NCBI RefSeq assembly: GCF_030464885.1
Contig: NZ_JALPRJ010000017.1
Span: 62,001 to 126,000, forward strand
DNA length: 64,000 nt
Direction: 5' to 3'
Source of the DNA: Caballeronia sp. SEWSISQ10-4 2
Lineage (GTDB): Bacteria; Pseudomonadota; Gammaproteobacteria; Burkholderiales; Burkholderiaceae
Below the pieces are notes generated by a model. It made no database searches and had not been told where the DNA came from. It worked only from the letters and a program-made list of their open reading frames with translations. Positions 50,674 to 58,798 of the stretch are shown here, piece by piece. How positions within the stretch are numbered: the first letter of the stretch is position 1; each line of letters opens with the position of its first letter. The position numbers and the translations under genes are program-made.

Positions 50674-51039
50674 ATGAACGAGGAAATCCGACAAGTCGCA
50701 GAAGCAGCTAAAGACCCTACCTCATACGATCTTTTGACGTATGGATGGGTCTTTGCGCTTTCTGCCTGGGGCGGCTGCGTTCGGTTTATCCGTAAAGTCA
50801 AGGCGGGCGAAATGAACACGAAGCAAGCTCTCAATTCTTTGGCATGCGAAGTAATTATTTCGGGCTTCTCGGGCGTAGTGACCTTCTACGCGGCGCAAGC
50901 CACTGGCGTATCGCCGCTTTGGACTGCTGTGCTCGTGGGCGTGGCCGGACATATGGGCGGCCGCAGCATCGAGATATTCGAAGGGTTCTTCAAGCGGTGG
51001 GCCGGCGCACCGGCTGACGACGATAAAGGCAAGCAATGA
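50674..51039 (+). CDS. Holin (LydA-like)
   Basis: The 121-residue protein has three hydrophobic stretches (L-L-T-Y-G-W-V-F-A-L-S-A-W-G-G-C, V-I-I-S-G-F-S-G-V-V-T-F-Y-A-A and L-W-T-A-V-L-V-G-V-A-G-H-M) with charged spacers, the plan of LydA-type phage holins, which open the inner membrane to the endolysin. The ATG at 50674 is supported by the promoter just upstream, and a frame extension to 50611 would include the promoter. The endolysin gene overlaps by ATGA. Confidence 0.75.
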   Translation: MNEEIRQVAEAAKDPTSYDLLTYGWVFALSAWGGCVRFIRKVKAGEMNTKQALNSLACEVIISGFSGVVTFYAAQATGVSPLWTAVLVGVAGHMGGRSIEIFEGFFKRWAGAPADDDKGKQ

Positions 51040-51641
51040 CCGTTACCACTCTCACCCTCGACGACTACAAGAAAGCGGCCGCAGACCTTGGCGTGTCGGT
51101 CGCGGCCGTTCGTGCCGTTGCATCCGTCGAGACTAAGGGCGCCGGGTTCCTGCCCGATGGCGTGCGGCCCGTGATCCTGTTCGAGCGGCACATCATGCGC
51201 CGCCAGCTCGTGAGCAACGGCCTCCCCGGCGATGCGCAGCACTTCGCCATGACGCAACCGGACATCGTGAACGCGACGCCGGGCGGGTATTCGAATAAGG
51301 CCGGCGAGTGGGACCGCCTCGCGCGGGCTATTACGATCCATCGGCCGTCCGCGATCGAGTCGGCATCGTGGGGCATTTTTCAAATCATGGGCTTTCACTG
51401 GAAGCTCATGGGCTACGCATCGGCGCAAGCATTCCTTAATGCCATGTATAGCGGTGCAGGCGCGCACCTCGATGCCTTCATCCGCTTTGTGAAGGCGAAC
51501 CCGAATCTGATTCGCGCGCTGCGCGCCCTCGACTTCGCCGCGTTCGCGTCCGGCTATAACGGCAAGGATTACGCGATCAACAAGTACGACACGAAGATGC
51601 GCGACGCCTTCATTACCTACAGCAAGGAGCAAGCAGCATGA
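51036..51641 (+). CDS. Endolysin (N-acetylmuramidase family)
   Basis: The 201-residue protein matches the phage N-acetylmuramidase family (PF11860-type): A-V-A-S-V-E-T-K-G-A-G-F-L-x-D-G with the likely catalytic Glu at about residue 32, then V-I-L-F-E-R-H, A-S-W-G-I-F-Q-I-M-G-F-H-W and the final A-S-G-Y-N-G-K-D-Y. It cuts the glycan strands of peptidoglycan. It has no signal peptide, so it needs the holin. It is ATGA-coupled to holin and to the next membrane protein. Confidence 0.9.
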   Translation: MTVTTLTLDDYKKAAADLGVSVAAVRAVASVETKGAGFLPDGVRPVILFERHIMRRQLVSNGLPGDAQHFAMTQPDIVNATPGGYSNKAGEWDRLARAITIHRPSAIESASWGIFQIMGFHWKLMGYASAQAFLNAMYSGAGAHLDAFIRFVKANPNLIRALRALDFAAFASGYNGKDYAINKYDTKMRDAFITYSKEQAA

Positions 51642-51874
51642 GGAAGCTTATCGACGCCATCGCGGCGCATTTGATCGACGACATTCACCGCGCGCACACG
51701 TTCCTTGTGACGTGGCTCGCGCTCGGCCTGGGCGTCGTGGCGGAAGCGGCCGAATACCTGCCCTTCCTGCGCGATTACTTCGACCCGACCACGTTGAAGT
51801 GGATCGCACTCGCGATCTTTGTGGCTCGAATCATCAAGCAGGGCAAGCCGGCCGAGGCTAAGAATGCTGGCTAA
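51638..51874 (+). CDS. Small lysis-cassette membrane protein, 78 aa
   Basis: It is coupled by ATGA to the endolysin and overlaps the i-spanin start. There are two hydrophobic segments (about 20-37 and 53-66) with an acidic turn between. This small family is common between endolysin and spanin genes in Burkholderia phages. It could be a second holin or antiholin. The assignment is positional. Confidence 0.6.
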   Translation: MRKLIDAIAAHLIDDIHRAHTFLVTWLALGLGVVAEAAEYLPFLRDYFDPTTLKWIALAIFVARIIKQGKPAEAKNAG

Positions 51875-52337
51875 AGCGATTGCCGTTCTCGTCGCGGCCG
51901 CGCTCCTGTTCGGCGCGGGCTGGACGGTGAACGGCTGGCGCGCAGACGCGGAAATCAACACGCTCAAGTCGGGCTATGACAAGACGGCGGCCGATGCAAC
52001 CGAGAAGGCGCGCGCGACTGAGCAAGGCTGGCAAAAGAAAGTCGCCGACATCGACAAACAACGTTCAAAGGAACTGGAAGATGCGAAGCTTGAAAACGCT
52101 CGGCTGTCTGCTGCCGTCGCTGCTGGCGATGTCCGCTTGCGTGTCCGCGCCTCCTGCTCGGCAAGCAGTGGATTGCCCCAAGCCCCCGGCGCCGCCGGCA
52201 TGGCTGATGAAGGCACCGCCGAACTCGATTCAGACGCTCGACAAGATTATTTCGCCCTACGCGATCAACTAGCGGAAAGCGAGAAACAGATATTTGGCCT
52301 TCAGGACTACATCAACACCGTACTGTCGCCGCAATAG
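51864..52337 (+). CDS. i-Spanin (Rz-like)
   Basis: The 157-residue product has an N-terminal membrane anchor (A-I-A-V-L-V-A-A-A-L-L-F-G-A-G-W) and a long periplasmic, charged coiled-coil (about 30-80) that ends in a flexible and a helical part. With the nested lipoprotein gene it forms the spanin pair that fuses inner and outer membranes in the final step of lysis. The ATG at 51864 places the anchor at the very start. Confidence 0.85.
   Translation: MLAKAIAVLVAAALLFGAGWTVNGWRADAEINTLKSGYDKTAADATEKARATEQGWQKKVADIDKQRSKELEDAKLENARLSAAVAAGDVRLRVRASCSASSGLPQAPGAAGMADEGTAELDSDARQDYFALRDQLAESEKQIFGLQDYINTVLSPQ
52081..52272 (+). CDS. o-Spanin (Rz1-like lipoprotein), nested in Rz
   Basis: The gene lies wholly inside the i-spanin gene in the +1 frame. 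The 63-residue product has a signal peptide with lipobox L-L-A-M-S-A-C and a Pro-rich mature part (C-P-K-P-P-A-P-P-A-W), the hallmarks of Rz1. AAGGAAC lies before the ATG. It pairs with the i-spanin across the periplasm. Confidence 0.85.
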   Translation: MRSLKTLGCLLPSLLAMSACVSAPPARQAVDCPKPPAPPAWLMKAPPNSIQTLDKIISPYAIN

Positions 52338-52363
52338 TCTCTCTCCCCTTGGCATGGGGTTTG

Positions 52364-52391
52364 GCCTCGCTCTCGGGCGGGGCTTTTTTTT
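52364..52391 (+). terminator. Intrinsic terminator after the lysis cassette
   Basis: GCCTCGC and GCGGGGC (one G-T pair) flank a short loop and are followed by eight T residues, a strong end for the lysis transcript. Confidence 0.85.
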
Positions 52392-52406
52392 ACCCATCGG
52401 CGCATA

Positions 52407-52422
52407 CTGTACGTTTATACAG
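52407..52422. promoter_or_regulatory. LexA (SOS) box
   Basis: CTGTACGTTTATACAG matches the LexA consensus CTGT-N8-ACAG perfectly. It lies 15 bases before the ATG of the last prophage gene, so that gene is expected to be switched on by DNA damage. Confidence 0.7.
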
Positions 52423-52436
52423 CTTCCGATATCTCG

Positions 52437-52652
52437 ATGGGCTTCCTCCAAGACCGTGACTTCTCGCATCCGTGCTGGCGATGCGAGCATTGGGCCGGCG
52501 ACATTCCCAACACGGCGCACGCCTATTGTGTCCGTGACGGCCGTTTGCTTGTCCAGGCGATTGCGGCTACTGGCTGCGCGTTTTGGGTAGTGGCGACCGG
52601 CTTGGATGAGGACGAACAGCCCGCAAAATGGCGCCAACCGAGCGTGCGATGA
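52437..52652 (+). CDS. SOS-controlled small Cys-rich phage protein, 71 aa
   Basis: The 71-residue product has four Cys residues (C13-x-x-C16, C31, C47) with H-P-C-W-R-C-E-H-W and T-G-C-A-F-W, probably a metal or Fe-S binding fold. It is the last phage-type gene before host DNA and stands alone behind a perfect LexA box and after the lysis terminator. In other prophages such isolated LexA-controlled genes act in induction (for example tum of phage 186). Whether this one does is unknown. Confidence 0.6.
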   Translation: MGFLQDRDFSHPCWRCEHWAGDIPNTAHAYCVRDGRLLVQAIAATGCAFWVVATGLDEDEQPAKWRQPSVR

Positions 52653-52758
52653 GCCCCATTTCCCACGGTTTTCAGTCTACGCATTTTCTCCCCACGCACC
52701 CCGCAAACCCTTTGTTTATATAAAGGTTCGTAGCCGACCTCACGCACCAGGTTGAAAA
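52653..52758. other. Prophage-host junction region
   Basis: The last phage-type gene ends at 52652 and host genes begin beyond the hairpin at 52759. This 106-base stretch has no gene and is AT-richer in its middle (about 52710-52730). It probably holds attR, but without the left prophage end the core repeat cannot be named. Confidence 0.45.
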
Positions 52759-52790
52759 CAAAGCCTCGCAGTGAAAACTGCGAGGCTTTG
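52759..52790. terminator. Strong bidirectional terminator downstream of clpP
   Basis: A perfect 14-bp stem (CAAAGCCTCGCAGT with its complement) closed by a GAAA loop, with A-rich and T-containing flanks, lies 35 bases after the clpP stop on the minus strand. Confidence 0.85.
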
Positions 52791-52825
52791 TCGTTCCTGG
52801 CGCTGGTTTGTAGGGCGATGACAGA

Positions 52826-53431
52826 TCAAGCGGCCCCGCGCTGCGTCAGCACTTCATCGATCAAACCGTACTCCCGCGCCTGATCCGCCGACATGAAATT
52901 GTCCCGGTCGGTATCGCGGACGATCTCCTCCACGCTCTTGCCCGTGCGCTCCGCCATGATCCCGTTCAGGCGCCGGCGCAAGTGCAGCACCTCTTCGGCC
53001 TGGATGGCGATATCCGCAGCCGTGCCCTGCGAACCGCCCGAAGGCTGGTGGATCATGATGCGCGCGTTGGTTAACGCGAACCGCTTGCCCTTGGCGCCCG
53101 CGTTCAGCAGGAACGTGCCCATGCTGGCGGCGAATCCGGTGCATAGCGTGGAGACGTCCGGGCGGATGAACTGCATGGTGTCGAAAATCGCCATGCCGTC
53201 ATAGACCGAGCCGCCCGGCGAATTGATGTACAGCGAGATGTCCTTGTCGGGGTTCTCGGCTTCGAGGAACAGCAACTGCGCCACGACCAGACTCGCCGTC
53301 TGGTCCGTCACCGGTCCCACCAGGAAGATGATGCGTTCGCGCAGCAGCCGCGAATAGACGTCGTAGGCACGTTCGCCGCGTCCGGATTGTTCTATGACGG
53401 TCGGCACGAGGCCAAGGTTGTGGGGATTCAT
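52826..53431 (-). CDS. clpP: ClpP protease subunit (orphan copy)
   Basis: The 201-residue protein is a ClpP serine peptidase: Ser103 in G-F-A-A-S-M-G, His128 in M-I-H-Q-P-S-G-G and Asp177 in D-R-D-N-F-M form the catalytic triad, and N-S-P-G-G-S-V marks the Gly-rich loop. The barrel degrades proteins delivered by ClpX or ClpA. The ATG at 53431 follows AAGGAAA, and the longer reading to 53527 lacks a start signal. No clpX or tig is adjacent, so this is a second, stand-alone copy. Confidence 0.95.
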   Translation of the reverse strand: MNPHNLGLVPTVIEQSGRGERAYDVYSRLLRERIIFLVGPVTDQTASLVVAQLLFLEAENPDKDISLYINSPGGSVYDGMAIFDTMQFIRPDVSTLCTGFAASMGTFLLNAGAKGKRFALTNARIMIHQPSGGSQGTAADIAIQAEEVLHLRRRLNGIMAERTGKSVEEIVRDTDRDNFMSADQAREYGLIDEVLTQRGAA

Positions 53432-53628
53432 ATCGCTGCGTTTCCTTTGTTTTTGCCGATATCGGCTGAAGGTGGTTGCCTCACCCGATATGACGCGCAC
53501 CGTCGTCCGTGCGTGACGCCCGTTCACGCGATATATTTTTGCCGGCGACTGTCACATTCGCGCGATGCCAGCCGTCAGGCCGTAGTCAGACCGCTACATG
53601 GCGGAAGCACGTGATGAGGGGAACCTGC

Positions 53629-54411
53629 ATGACTGGTGATACGGATATTGATCGCGACACGGCGCAACTCGCCATCTTCGAGGCGTCGCGCGCACGGCTG
53701 TTTTCGCTTGCGTACCGGATTTTGGGCGTGCGCGCGGATGCCGAGGACGTGGTCCAGGACACATTCGTGAAATGGCATCTGCAGCAACGCTCAGCGGGTT
53801 TGGACTCGCTGGACTCGCCGGCCGCGTGGCTTGCGACGGTCGCAAAACGCACGGCCATCGACCGCCTGCGGCATCTGAAATATGAAACGCCGTTGGCCGG
53901 CGGTATCGACCGGTCCGATTCCATCGATACCGCCCCTTCGGCCCAGACGCTCGCGGAACAAACGTCCGATTTGTCGTACGGAATGCGCCGCGTGCTCGAG
54001 CGGCTGTCGGCGGAAGAACGGGCGGCCTTCCTGCTGCGCGAGGCGTTCGAAGCGGACTACGCGAGCATCGCGAAGATCCTGAACCGAAGCGCCGCGCATT
54101 GCCGGCAGATGGTGCATCGCGCGAAAGACCGGGTGCGCGACGAGCGGACTCGCGATGGTGCGCAACGTTCTCGTCTCGGCGACGAGGCGATTGAGCCGCT
54201 GCTTGACGCCATCGCGCGCCAGGACGTCAGCGCGCTAGTCGCGTTGACGCTTGCTGCTTCGCCGGCAATCGCGGTAATCACCGCTGTCGCGAGCGCCGAA
54301 CGACAAGCGGCCTTGCTGACTCGCGCGCTGATCGCACGCCTTCGGATCGGCCGTATCGACTTGGGGGCACCGGTCGACTACGAGCGCGTATCCGCTCTCG
54401 CGGCCGCTTGA
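53629..54411 (+). CDS. Sigma-70 family (ECF, SigJ-like) sigma factor
   Basis: The 260-residue protein has region 2 (L-F-S-L-A-Y-R-I-L-G-V-R-A-D-A-E-D-V-V-Q-D-T-F, about 25-50), a linker, and region 4 (L-E-R-L-S-A-E-E-R-A-A-F-L-L-R-E, then the HTH Y-A-S-I-A-K-I-L-N-R-S). A C-terminal extension of about 80 residues resembles the ECF41/SigJ class, in which the extension controls activity. GAGGGG before the ATG at 53629 decides the start. No anti-sigma gene is adjacent. It is divergent to clpP. Confidence 0.8.
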   Translation: MTGDTDIDRDTAQLAIFEASRARLFSLAYRILGVRADAEDVVQDTFVKWHLQQRSAGLDSLDSPAAWLATVAKRTAIDRLRHLKYETPLAGGIDRSDSIDTAPSAQTLAEQTSDLSYGMRRVLERLSAEERAAFLLREAFEADYASIAKILNRSAAHCRQMVHRAKDRVRDERTRDGAQRSRLGDEAIEPLLDAIARQDVSALVALTLAASPAIAVITAVASAERQAALLTRALIARLRIGRIDLGAPVDYERVSALAAA

Positions 54412-54713
54412 CACCTTTTTCTTCGTGTTGGCCGCGCGGGTAACGGCATCCATTGACCGCCGCCGCGTGCCCGATCTCGCGCCGGCGTATCGTCGGAAAA
54501 ACCCGCACAGGACCGCCAGCCACGCCGCAAACGAATTCTTTCGCCCGAACCGTCTCGTGTATCCTGAAAACTGGTGTCCGGAGAATCCGGCCACCTCGAT
54601 CAAGGATCCACAATGGCTTTCAACCATCAGGCCGCGACTGTCGCGGCAGGGTCGCGGAGCATGTTTGCCAGCGGCCTCCTCCCTGTTGGTTTTCGCTTGA
54701 GCGGGGCAGCCAG
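54412..54713 (+). other. Intergenic region of 302 bases before the first transglutaminase gene
   Basis: There is no gene with a ribosome site. The frame of the downstream gene is open back to 54453 but without recognisable protein character, so it is regarded as untranslated. No clear promoter was seen. Confidence 0.5.
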
Positions 54714-55586
54714 GTGAACGAGCCACAACGCTTTACTGTACGGCATACGAGCATCTACCGGTATTCGGAACCGGTGGATTTTGGCGAGCATCGAATGCTG
54801 TTCCGGCCGAGGTCCAGCCACGATCTGCGCCTCGTCACCATGCAACTGAAGATCACGCCGGAACCGGCGCGGTTGCGCTGGCTGCACGACATTTTCGACA
54901 ACTCGGTGGCCGTCGCCACGTTCGACAGCCAAGCGAAAGAACTGGCGTTCGAGAGCGAAGTCACGCTCGAGCACTTCGAAACGCCGCAGCCGGATTACGC
55001 GCTCGAGCGCTACGCCGCCACATTTCCGTTTGCGTACACGAACGAGGAGGCGTCGGATCTCGTCAACGCGCGTAATCGGCCGGAGCCGGATGGCGATGTC
55101 GATGCCTGGGCCAAGCGCTTCGTCACGCCCGGCAAAACCATGGGCACGATGGCGCTGCTGCGCGCGATGACGCAATCGATCAACGACGACTTCAAGTACG
55201 TCCGCCGCACGGAGAAAGGCGTGAATCGTCCCGCCGATACCTTGCGCCTGCGCAGCGGCAGTTGCCGGGATTTCGCGGTATTCATGATGGACGCGGTGCG
55301 CTCGCTGGGGCTCGCCGCGCGTTTTGTCAGCGGCTACATCTTCGTGCCCGATCATGACGCCACGCGCGGTGGCGGCGCCACGCACGCATGGCTGCAGATT
55401 TATCTTCCCGGCGCCGGCTGGGTCGATTTCGACCCGACCAACAGCATTATCGGCAACCGTCATCTCATCCGCGTCGCGGTTGCATGGGACCACCATCAGG
55501 CCCTCCCGCTCTGGGGAACCTGGAACGGTGAGCCCGGCTCGTTCCGCGGCCTCGATGTCGAGGTCAGCGTGACCGAAAACCGCTGA
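54714..55586 (+). CDS. Transglutaminase-like cysteine protease family protein 1
   Basis: The 290-residue protein has an N-terminal beta-sandwich (Bact_transglu_N type: F-T-V-R-H-T-S-I-Y-R-Y-S-E-P-V) and a transglutaminase core with catalytic Cys in R-S-G-S-C-R-D-F-A, His in G-A-T-H-A-W-L-Q and Asp in V-D-F-D-P-T-N. It probably cleaves or links peptides. A GTG at 54714 was chosen because the N-terminal domain begins there. The second transglutaminase-like gene follows 28 bases later, so the two are likely one operon. Confidence 0.85.
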   Translation: MNEPQRFTVRHTSIYRYSEPVDFGEHRMLFRPRSSHDLRLVTMQLKITPEPARLRWLHDIFDNSVAVATFDSQAKELAFESEVTLEHFETPQPDYALERYAATFPFAYTNEEASDLVNARNRPEPDGDVDAWAKRFVTPGKTMGTMALLRAMTQSINDDFKYVRRTEKGVNRPADTLRLRSGSCRDFAVFMMDAVRSLGLAARFVSGYIFVPDHDATRGGGATHAWLQIYLPGAGWVDFDPTNSIIGNRHLIRVAVAWDHHQALPLWGTWNGEPGSFRGLDVEVSVTENR

Positions 55587-55614
55587 TGTCCTCTTCCATA
55601 GAAAGGCCACTCCC

Positions 55615-56418
55615 ATGAAACTCCGCGTTGGTTACGAGCTGGTCTACGAGTGTCCGCAACCGACACCCATGCTTCTCATGCTGAACACGCATTTCTCGTT
55701 CGCGCCCCAGGTTTTGCTCGCTGATTTGCTGGTGGTCGATCCGCCGGTGCCGATCTCGCAGTATCGCGACGGTTTCGGCAACCTGTGCAGCCGGATCGTC
55801 GCGCCCGAGGGCCAGATAGCACTGTCGACGTCGGCGTTGCTGGAGGTGCCGGAGGAATTCGAAAAGCCCGGACCGGATGGCTGGCAGCATCCGGTTGAAA
55901 ACCTGCCCAACGAATGCCTGGTCTTCTTGCTTGGCAGCCGATATTGCGAGACGGATCTGCTCTCGGATATCGCGTGGAAAATGTTCGGCAATACGCCACT
56001 GGGACGCCCACGGGTGCAGGCTATCTGCGACTTCGTGCACAACCATATTGTGTTCAATTATGCGCATGCGCGGCCGACCAAGACGGCGTGGGAAGCCTAT
56101 CAGGAGCGTCAGGGCGTATGCCGCGACTTCGCGCATCTGGCCGTTACGCTATGCCGCGCGATGAATATTCCGGCGCGCTACTGCACGGGTTATATCAGCG
56201 ACGCAGGCATGCCGCCGCCGTACACGTCGATGGATTTCGCCGCGTGGTTCGAGGCTTATATTGGCGGAAACTGGCAGACGTTCGATGCGCGTAACAACGT
56301 TCCGCGCATGGGCCGCGTGTTGATGGCGCGAGGCCGCGATGCCGCCGATGTCGCTATCAGCAACACGTTCGGGCCCACGACCCTGCTTAAATTCGATGTG
56401 GTTTGCCAACCGCAGTAA
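55615..56418 (+). CDS. Transglutaminase-like protein 2 (His-lacking variant)
   Basis: The 267-residue protein has an N-terminal beta domain and a transglutaminase-type core with Cys in G-V-C-R-D-F-A-H and a terminal Asp in T-F-D-A-R-N-N. The usual catalytic His position (F-H-A-W) reads F-A-A-W here. Relatives with a replaced His are known in this subgroup, so it may be non-catalytic or use another residue. AAAGG precedes the ATG. It follows the first, intact copy directly. Confidence 0.8.
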   Translation: MKLRVGYELVYECPQPTPMLLMLNTHFSFAPQVLLADLLVVDPPVPISQYRDGFGNLCSRIVAPEGQIALSTSALLEVPEEFEKPGPDGWQHPVENLPNECLVFLLGSRYCETDLLSDIAWKMFGNTPLGRPRVQAICDFVHNHIVFNYAHARPTKTAWEAYQERQGVCRDFAHLAVTLCRAMNIPARYCTGYISDAGMPPPYTSMDFAAWFEAYIGGNWQTFDARNNVPRMGRVLMARGRDAADVAISNTFGPTTLLKFDVVCQPQ

Positions 56419-56702
56419 CCATCTCTTTTGCTTTGGATTTCTAACTGATATTTGGTCGACGGAAACGGGCTCGCCGCATCGCGCGGCGTCGCCGGTTCCG
56501 CCCCGCCTTGCAGCACATTCCCATCCGGGGGATAATTCGGCTTGAACATCGCGTGCAGTCAGGCTTCCGCCGCACCGATAAATACAATGCTTCATGCTCC
56601 CTTACCTGTCCTGTTTCCAGAACGCGCCCGAGCCATTGAGTTTCAATGGCTTTTTTTCTGGCCCGGACCGGTCGGCTCACGCCGTCATCACCTTCCATTG
56701 CC

Positions 56703-57539
56703 GTGAACTTCGACGACTACTGCCAGCAAAAAGCCGCTCCCGATGGCTCCAGCACGTACTACGCCCTGCGCCGTGCCCCCTCGGCCAGACAGCCGCTTCT
56801 GACAGCGCTTTACGCATTGCGCCGGGAGCTGGAAGACACCGTCAAGGAAACCAGCGACCCCACCATCGGCCGGACCAAACACGCCTGGTGGCAAAAGGAA
56901 CTGGCCAGCCTGTTCGGCGGCGAACCCGCGCACCCCGTGACGAAGGCGATCGCCGCGCATCAGGCGAACACCCCGGTTCTGGACGAGCAAGGACGGGCAT
57001 CGATTGAAAATCTGGTCGACGGTTTCAGCATGGACCTCGATCAAGCGCGTTATCTCGACTGGCCGGGTCTGCGGCGCTATCTGGACAACGTCGGTGGCGC
57101 GTTTGCCTTGATGATCGCCCGCGCGAGTGCACGCCGTCCTGATGATGTATCGGGCTGGGCCAACTCGCTTGGCACGGCGTTGACGCTGGCGGAGCGCGTA
57201 GCAGAAGTCGGCGACGACGCGCGCCACGGCCGCATTTATCTCCCCATCGACGAACTGCAGCGCCTCAATGTCACCGCGGCCGATCTCATCAACCGCAAAT
57301 ACAGCGATGCGTTCACTGACCTCATGCGCTTCCAGACCGGCCGCGCACGCGAAGCGCTTAAGCAGTCACTGGCCGCGATCCCCTCGGACGAGCGCGCGAC
57401 CCAGCGCGTGTTGCGTACGCAAGCGGCTTTATCGCTGGCATTGCTCGATGAGATCGAACGCGAAAACTTCCAGGTGCTCCATCAGCGGATTGCGCTGACG
57501 CCCATTCGCAAACTGTGGATCAGTTGGCGCGTCCGATAG
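56703..57539 (+). CDS. Squalene/phytoene synthase-like protein
   Basis: The 278-residue protein (GTG start at 56703, or ATG at 56646) shows the family fold: S-S-T-Y-Y-A-L-R at the start, L-T-A-L-Y-A-L-R-R-E-L-E-D, then the second motif region L-A-E-R-V-A-E-V-G-D-D-A-R-H-G-R-I-Y-L-P-I-D-E-L. The first Asp-rich motif is replaced by E-L-E-D-T-V-K-E, so prenyl condensing activity is doubtful. It is closer to the NDUFAF6-like group of unknown activity. A true terpenoid role is not supported by neighbours. Confidence 0.7.
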   Translation: MNFDDYCQQKAAPDGSSTYYALRRAPSARQPLLTALYALRRELEDTVKETSDPTIGRTKHAWWQKELASLFGGEPAHPVTKAIAAHQANTPVLDEQGRASIENLVDGFSMDLDQARYLDWPGLRRYLDNVGGAFALMIARASARRPDDVSGWANSLGTALTLAERVAEVGDDARHGRIYLPIDELQRLNVTAADLINRKYSDAFTDLMRFQTGRAREALKQSLAAIPSDERATQRVLRTQAALSLALLDEIERENFQVLHQRIALTPIRKLWISWRVR

Positions 57540-57571
57540 CTTGACCGTGGTCGCTTCCTGATGCCCTGTGC

Positions 57572-58789
57572 TTACACGCGCAGCAAAGGCAGCGGCTCGA
57601 ACTTCTGGCCGAGGACCGTGGCGGAATTCATACCCCACCACGGCCCGAGCACGGTCGCATACATCTGCCTGAAGTCCACGCCGACAGGGAGATTGCCGTT
57701 CCCGTCCAGCCGCGCCAATTCCGGCGCTGCACCATGAAGCCCGCCGTTCACCCGGCCACCCATCACGAAATGCGGCGCGACCGTGCCATGATCCGTCCCG
57801 TTGCTCTGGTTCTCACGCGGCCGCCGGCCAAACTCGGCGTAAGTCATGACGAGCGTCTCGTTCCATCGGCCCAGTTCGAGGAGCGCCGAGCGCATCGCGA
57901 CCAGGCCCTCCGATAACTGCTTGAGCAACGCCGCCTGCTGACCCGGCTGGTTCTGATGGGTATCGAAGCCAGTGAGCGTCAGGCGAATCACCGCGACGCC
58001 CTGCCCCGTTTGCGGCACGCCGGCGGGGGTATCGGTGGCGGCAAGCACTTGCATGGCGGTCTTGATCGATGTACCGAATGCACCGCCCGGAAATTGCGTC
58101 TTCAGCACGAACTGGCCGGCGCGTGGACGCAACCGGTCGGCTGCCTTCACGATCTCGTTTTCCACATCGAGAATATGCGCGAGCGCCGGGTTGCGTTCTT
58201 TCAACGATATCGGCGTCGCGAGCCGTGCCTGTTTCTCGAACTGCGCCGGATTCACGAGCGCAACCGCTCGTGCGCCATTCGCAAGCGGCCCCATTTCCGC
58301 GCTGCCAATAACCACGGCATCGGCAGCAAATCCTGCCGGCACGGGCTGCGCGCGAAACGTACGCGTGAGCCAGCCTTCGTGCAGATATTGATCGGCGCGC
58401 GAGGCGGTGTCCCAGATCTCGATGGATCGAAAATGCGAGAGGTTCGGTTGCGGATAACTGACGCCCTGCACGATCGCGAGCTGGCGGTCTTTCCATAGCG
58501 GCATCAAGGGCTGCATCGCGGGGTGAAGGCCCGTGCGCTCGTCGAGTTGCACGACCTCCTCACGCTTGATGCCAATCTTTGGACGCAGCGCGGCGTAAGC
58601 AGCATCGGCGAACGGGATCACCGTGTTCAGGCCGTCGTTGCCGCCCTTCAGTTCGACCAGGATCAGCACGTTGCCATAACCGGTCGCACGCATCCCGACC
58701 GGGAGTTGACTTGCTGCGGCAAACGCCGACGGCGCAAGAGCGAAAGCGCTGGCTGCACCGGTCATCGAAAGGAAGTCGCGTCGGTTCAT
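57572..58789 (-). CDS. DUF1501 Tat-exported protein
   Basis: The 405-residue protein starts with a Tat signal (R-R-D-F-L with a hydrophobic stretch ending in A-F-A-A) and shows DUF1501 features: L-V-L-I-E-L-K-G-G-N-D-G-L-N-T (pattern), an M-T-Y-A-E-F-G-R-R segment and D-H-G-T-V-A-P. DUF1501 proteins resemble sulfatase/alkaline-phosphatase folds and are nearly always paired with DUF1800, as here (nine bases apart, same strand). Their function in the periplasm is unknown. Confidence 0.9.
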   Translation of the reverse strand: MNRRDFLSMTGAASAFALAPSAFAAASQLPVGMRATGYGNVLILVELKGGNDGLNTVIPFADAAYAALRPKIGIKREEVVQLDERTGLHPAMQPLMPLWKDRQLAIVQGVSYPQPNLSHFRSIEIWDTASRADQYLHEGWLTRTFRAQPVPAGFAADAVVIGSAEMGPLANGARAVALVNPAQFEKQARLATPISLKERNPALAHILDVENEIVKAADRLRPRAGQFVLKTQFPGGAFGTSIKTAMQVLAATDTPAGVPQTGQGVAVIRLTLTGFDTHQNQPGQQAALLKQLSEGLVAMRSALLELGRWNETLVMTYAEFGRRPRENQSNGTDHGTVAPHFVMGGRVNGGLHGAAPELARLDGNGNLPVGVDFRQMYATVLGPWWGMNSATVLGQKFEPLPLLRV

Positions 58790-58798
58790 GGTGACCGC

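Noticed and set aside
52727-52752. Sequence ending in CACGCACCA that resembles a tRNA 3' end at the prophage edge
   Set aside because: The T-loop would read TTCGTAG, lacking the invariant A58, and no T-stem can be paired. No D-arm or anticodon arm lies upstream, so neither a tRNA nor a clear tRNA remnant is supported.
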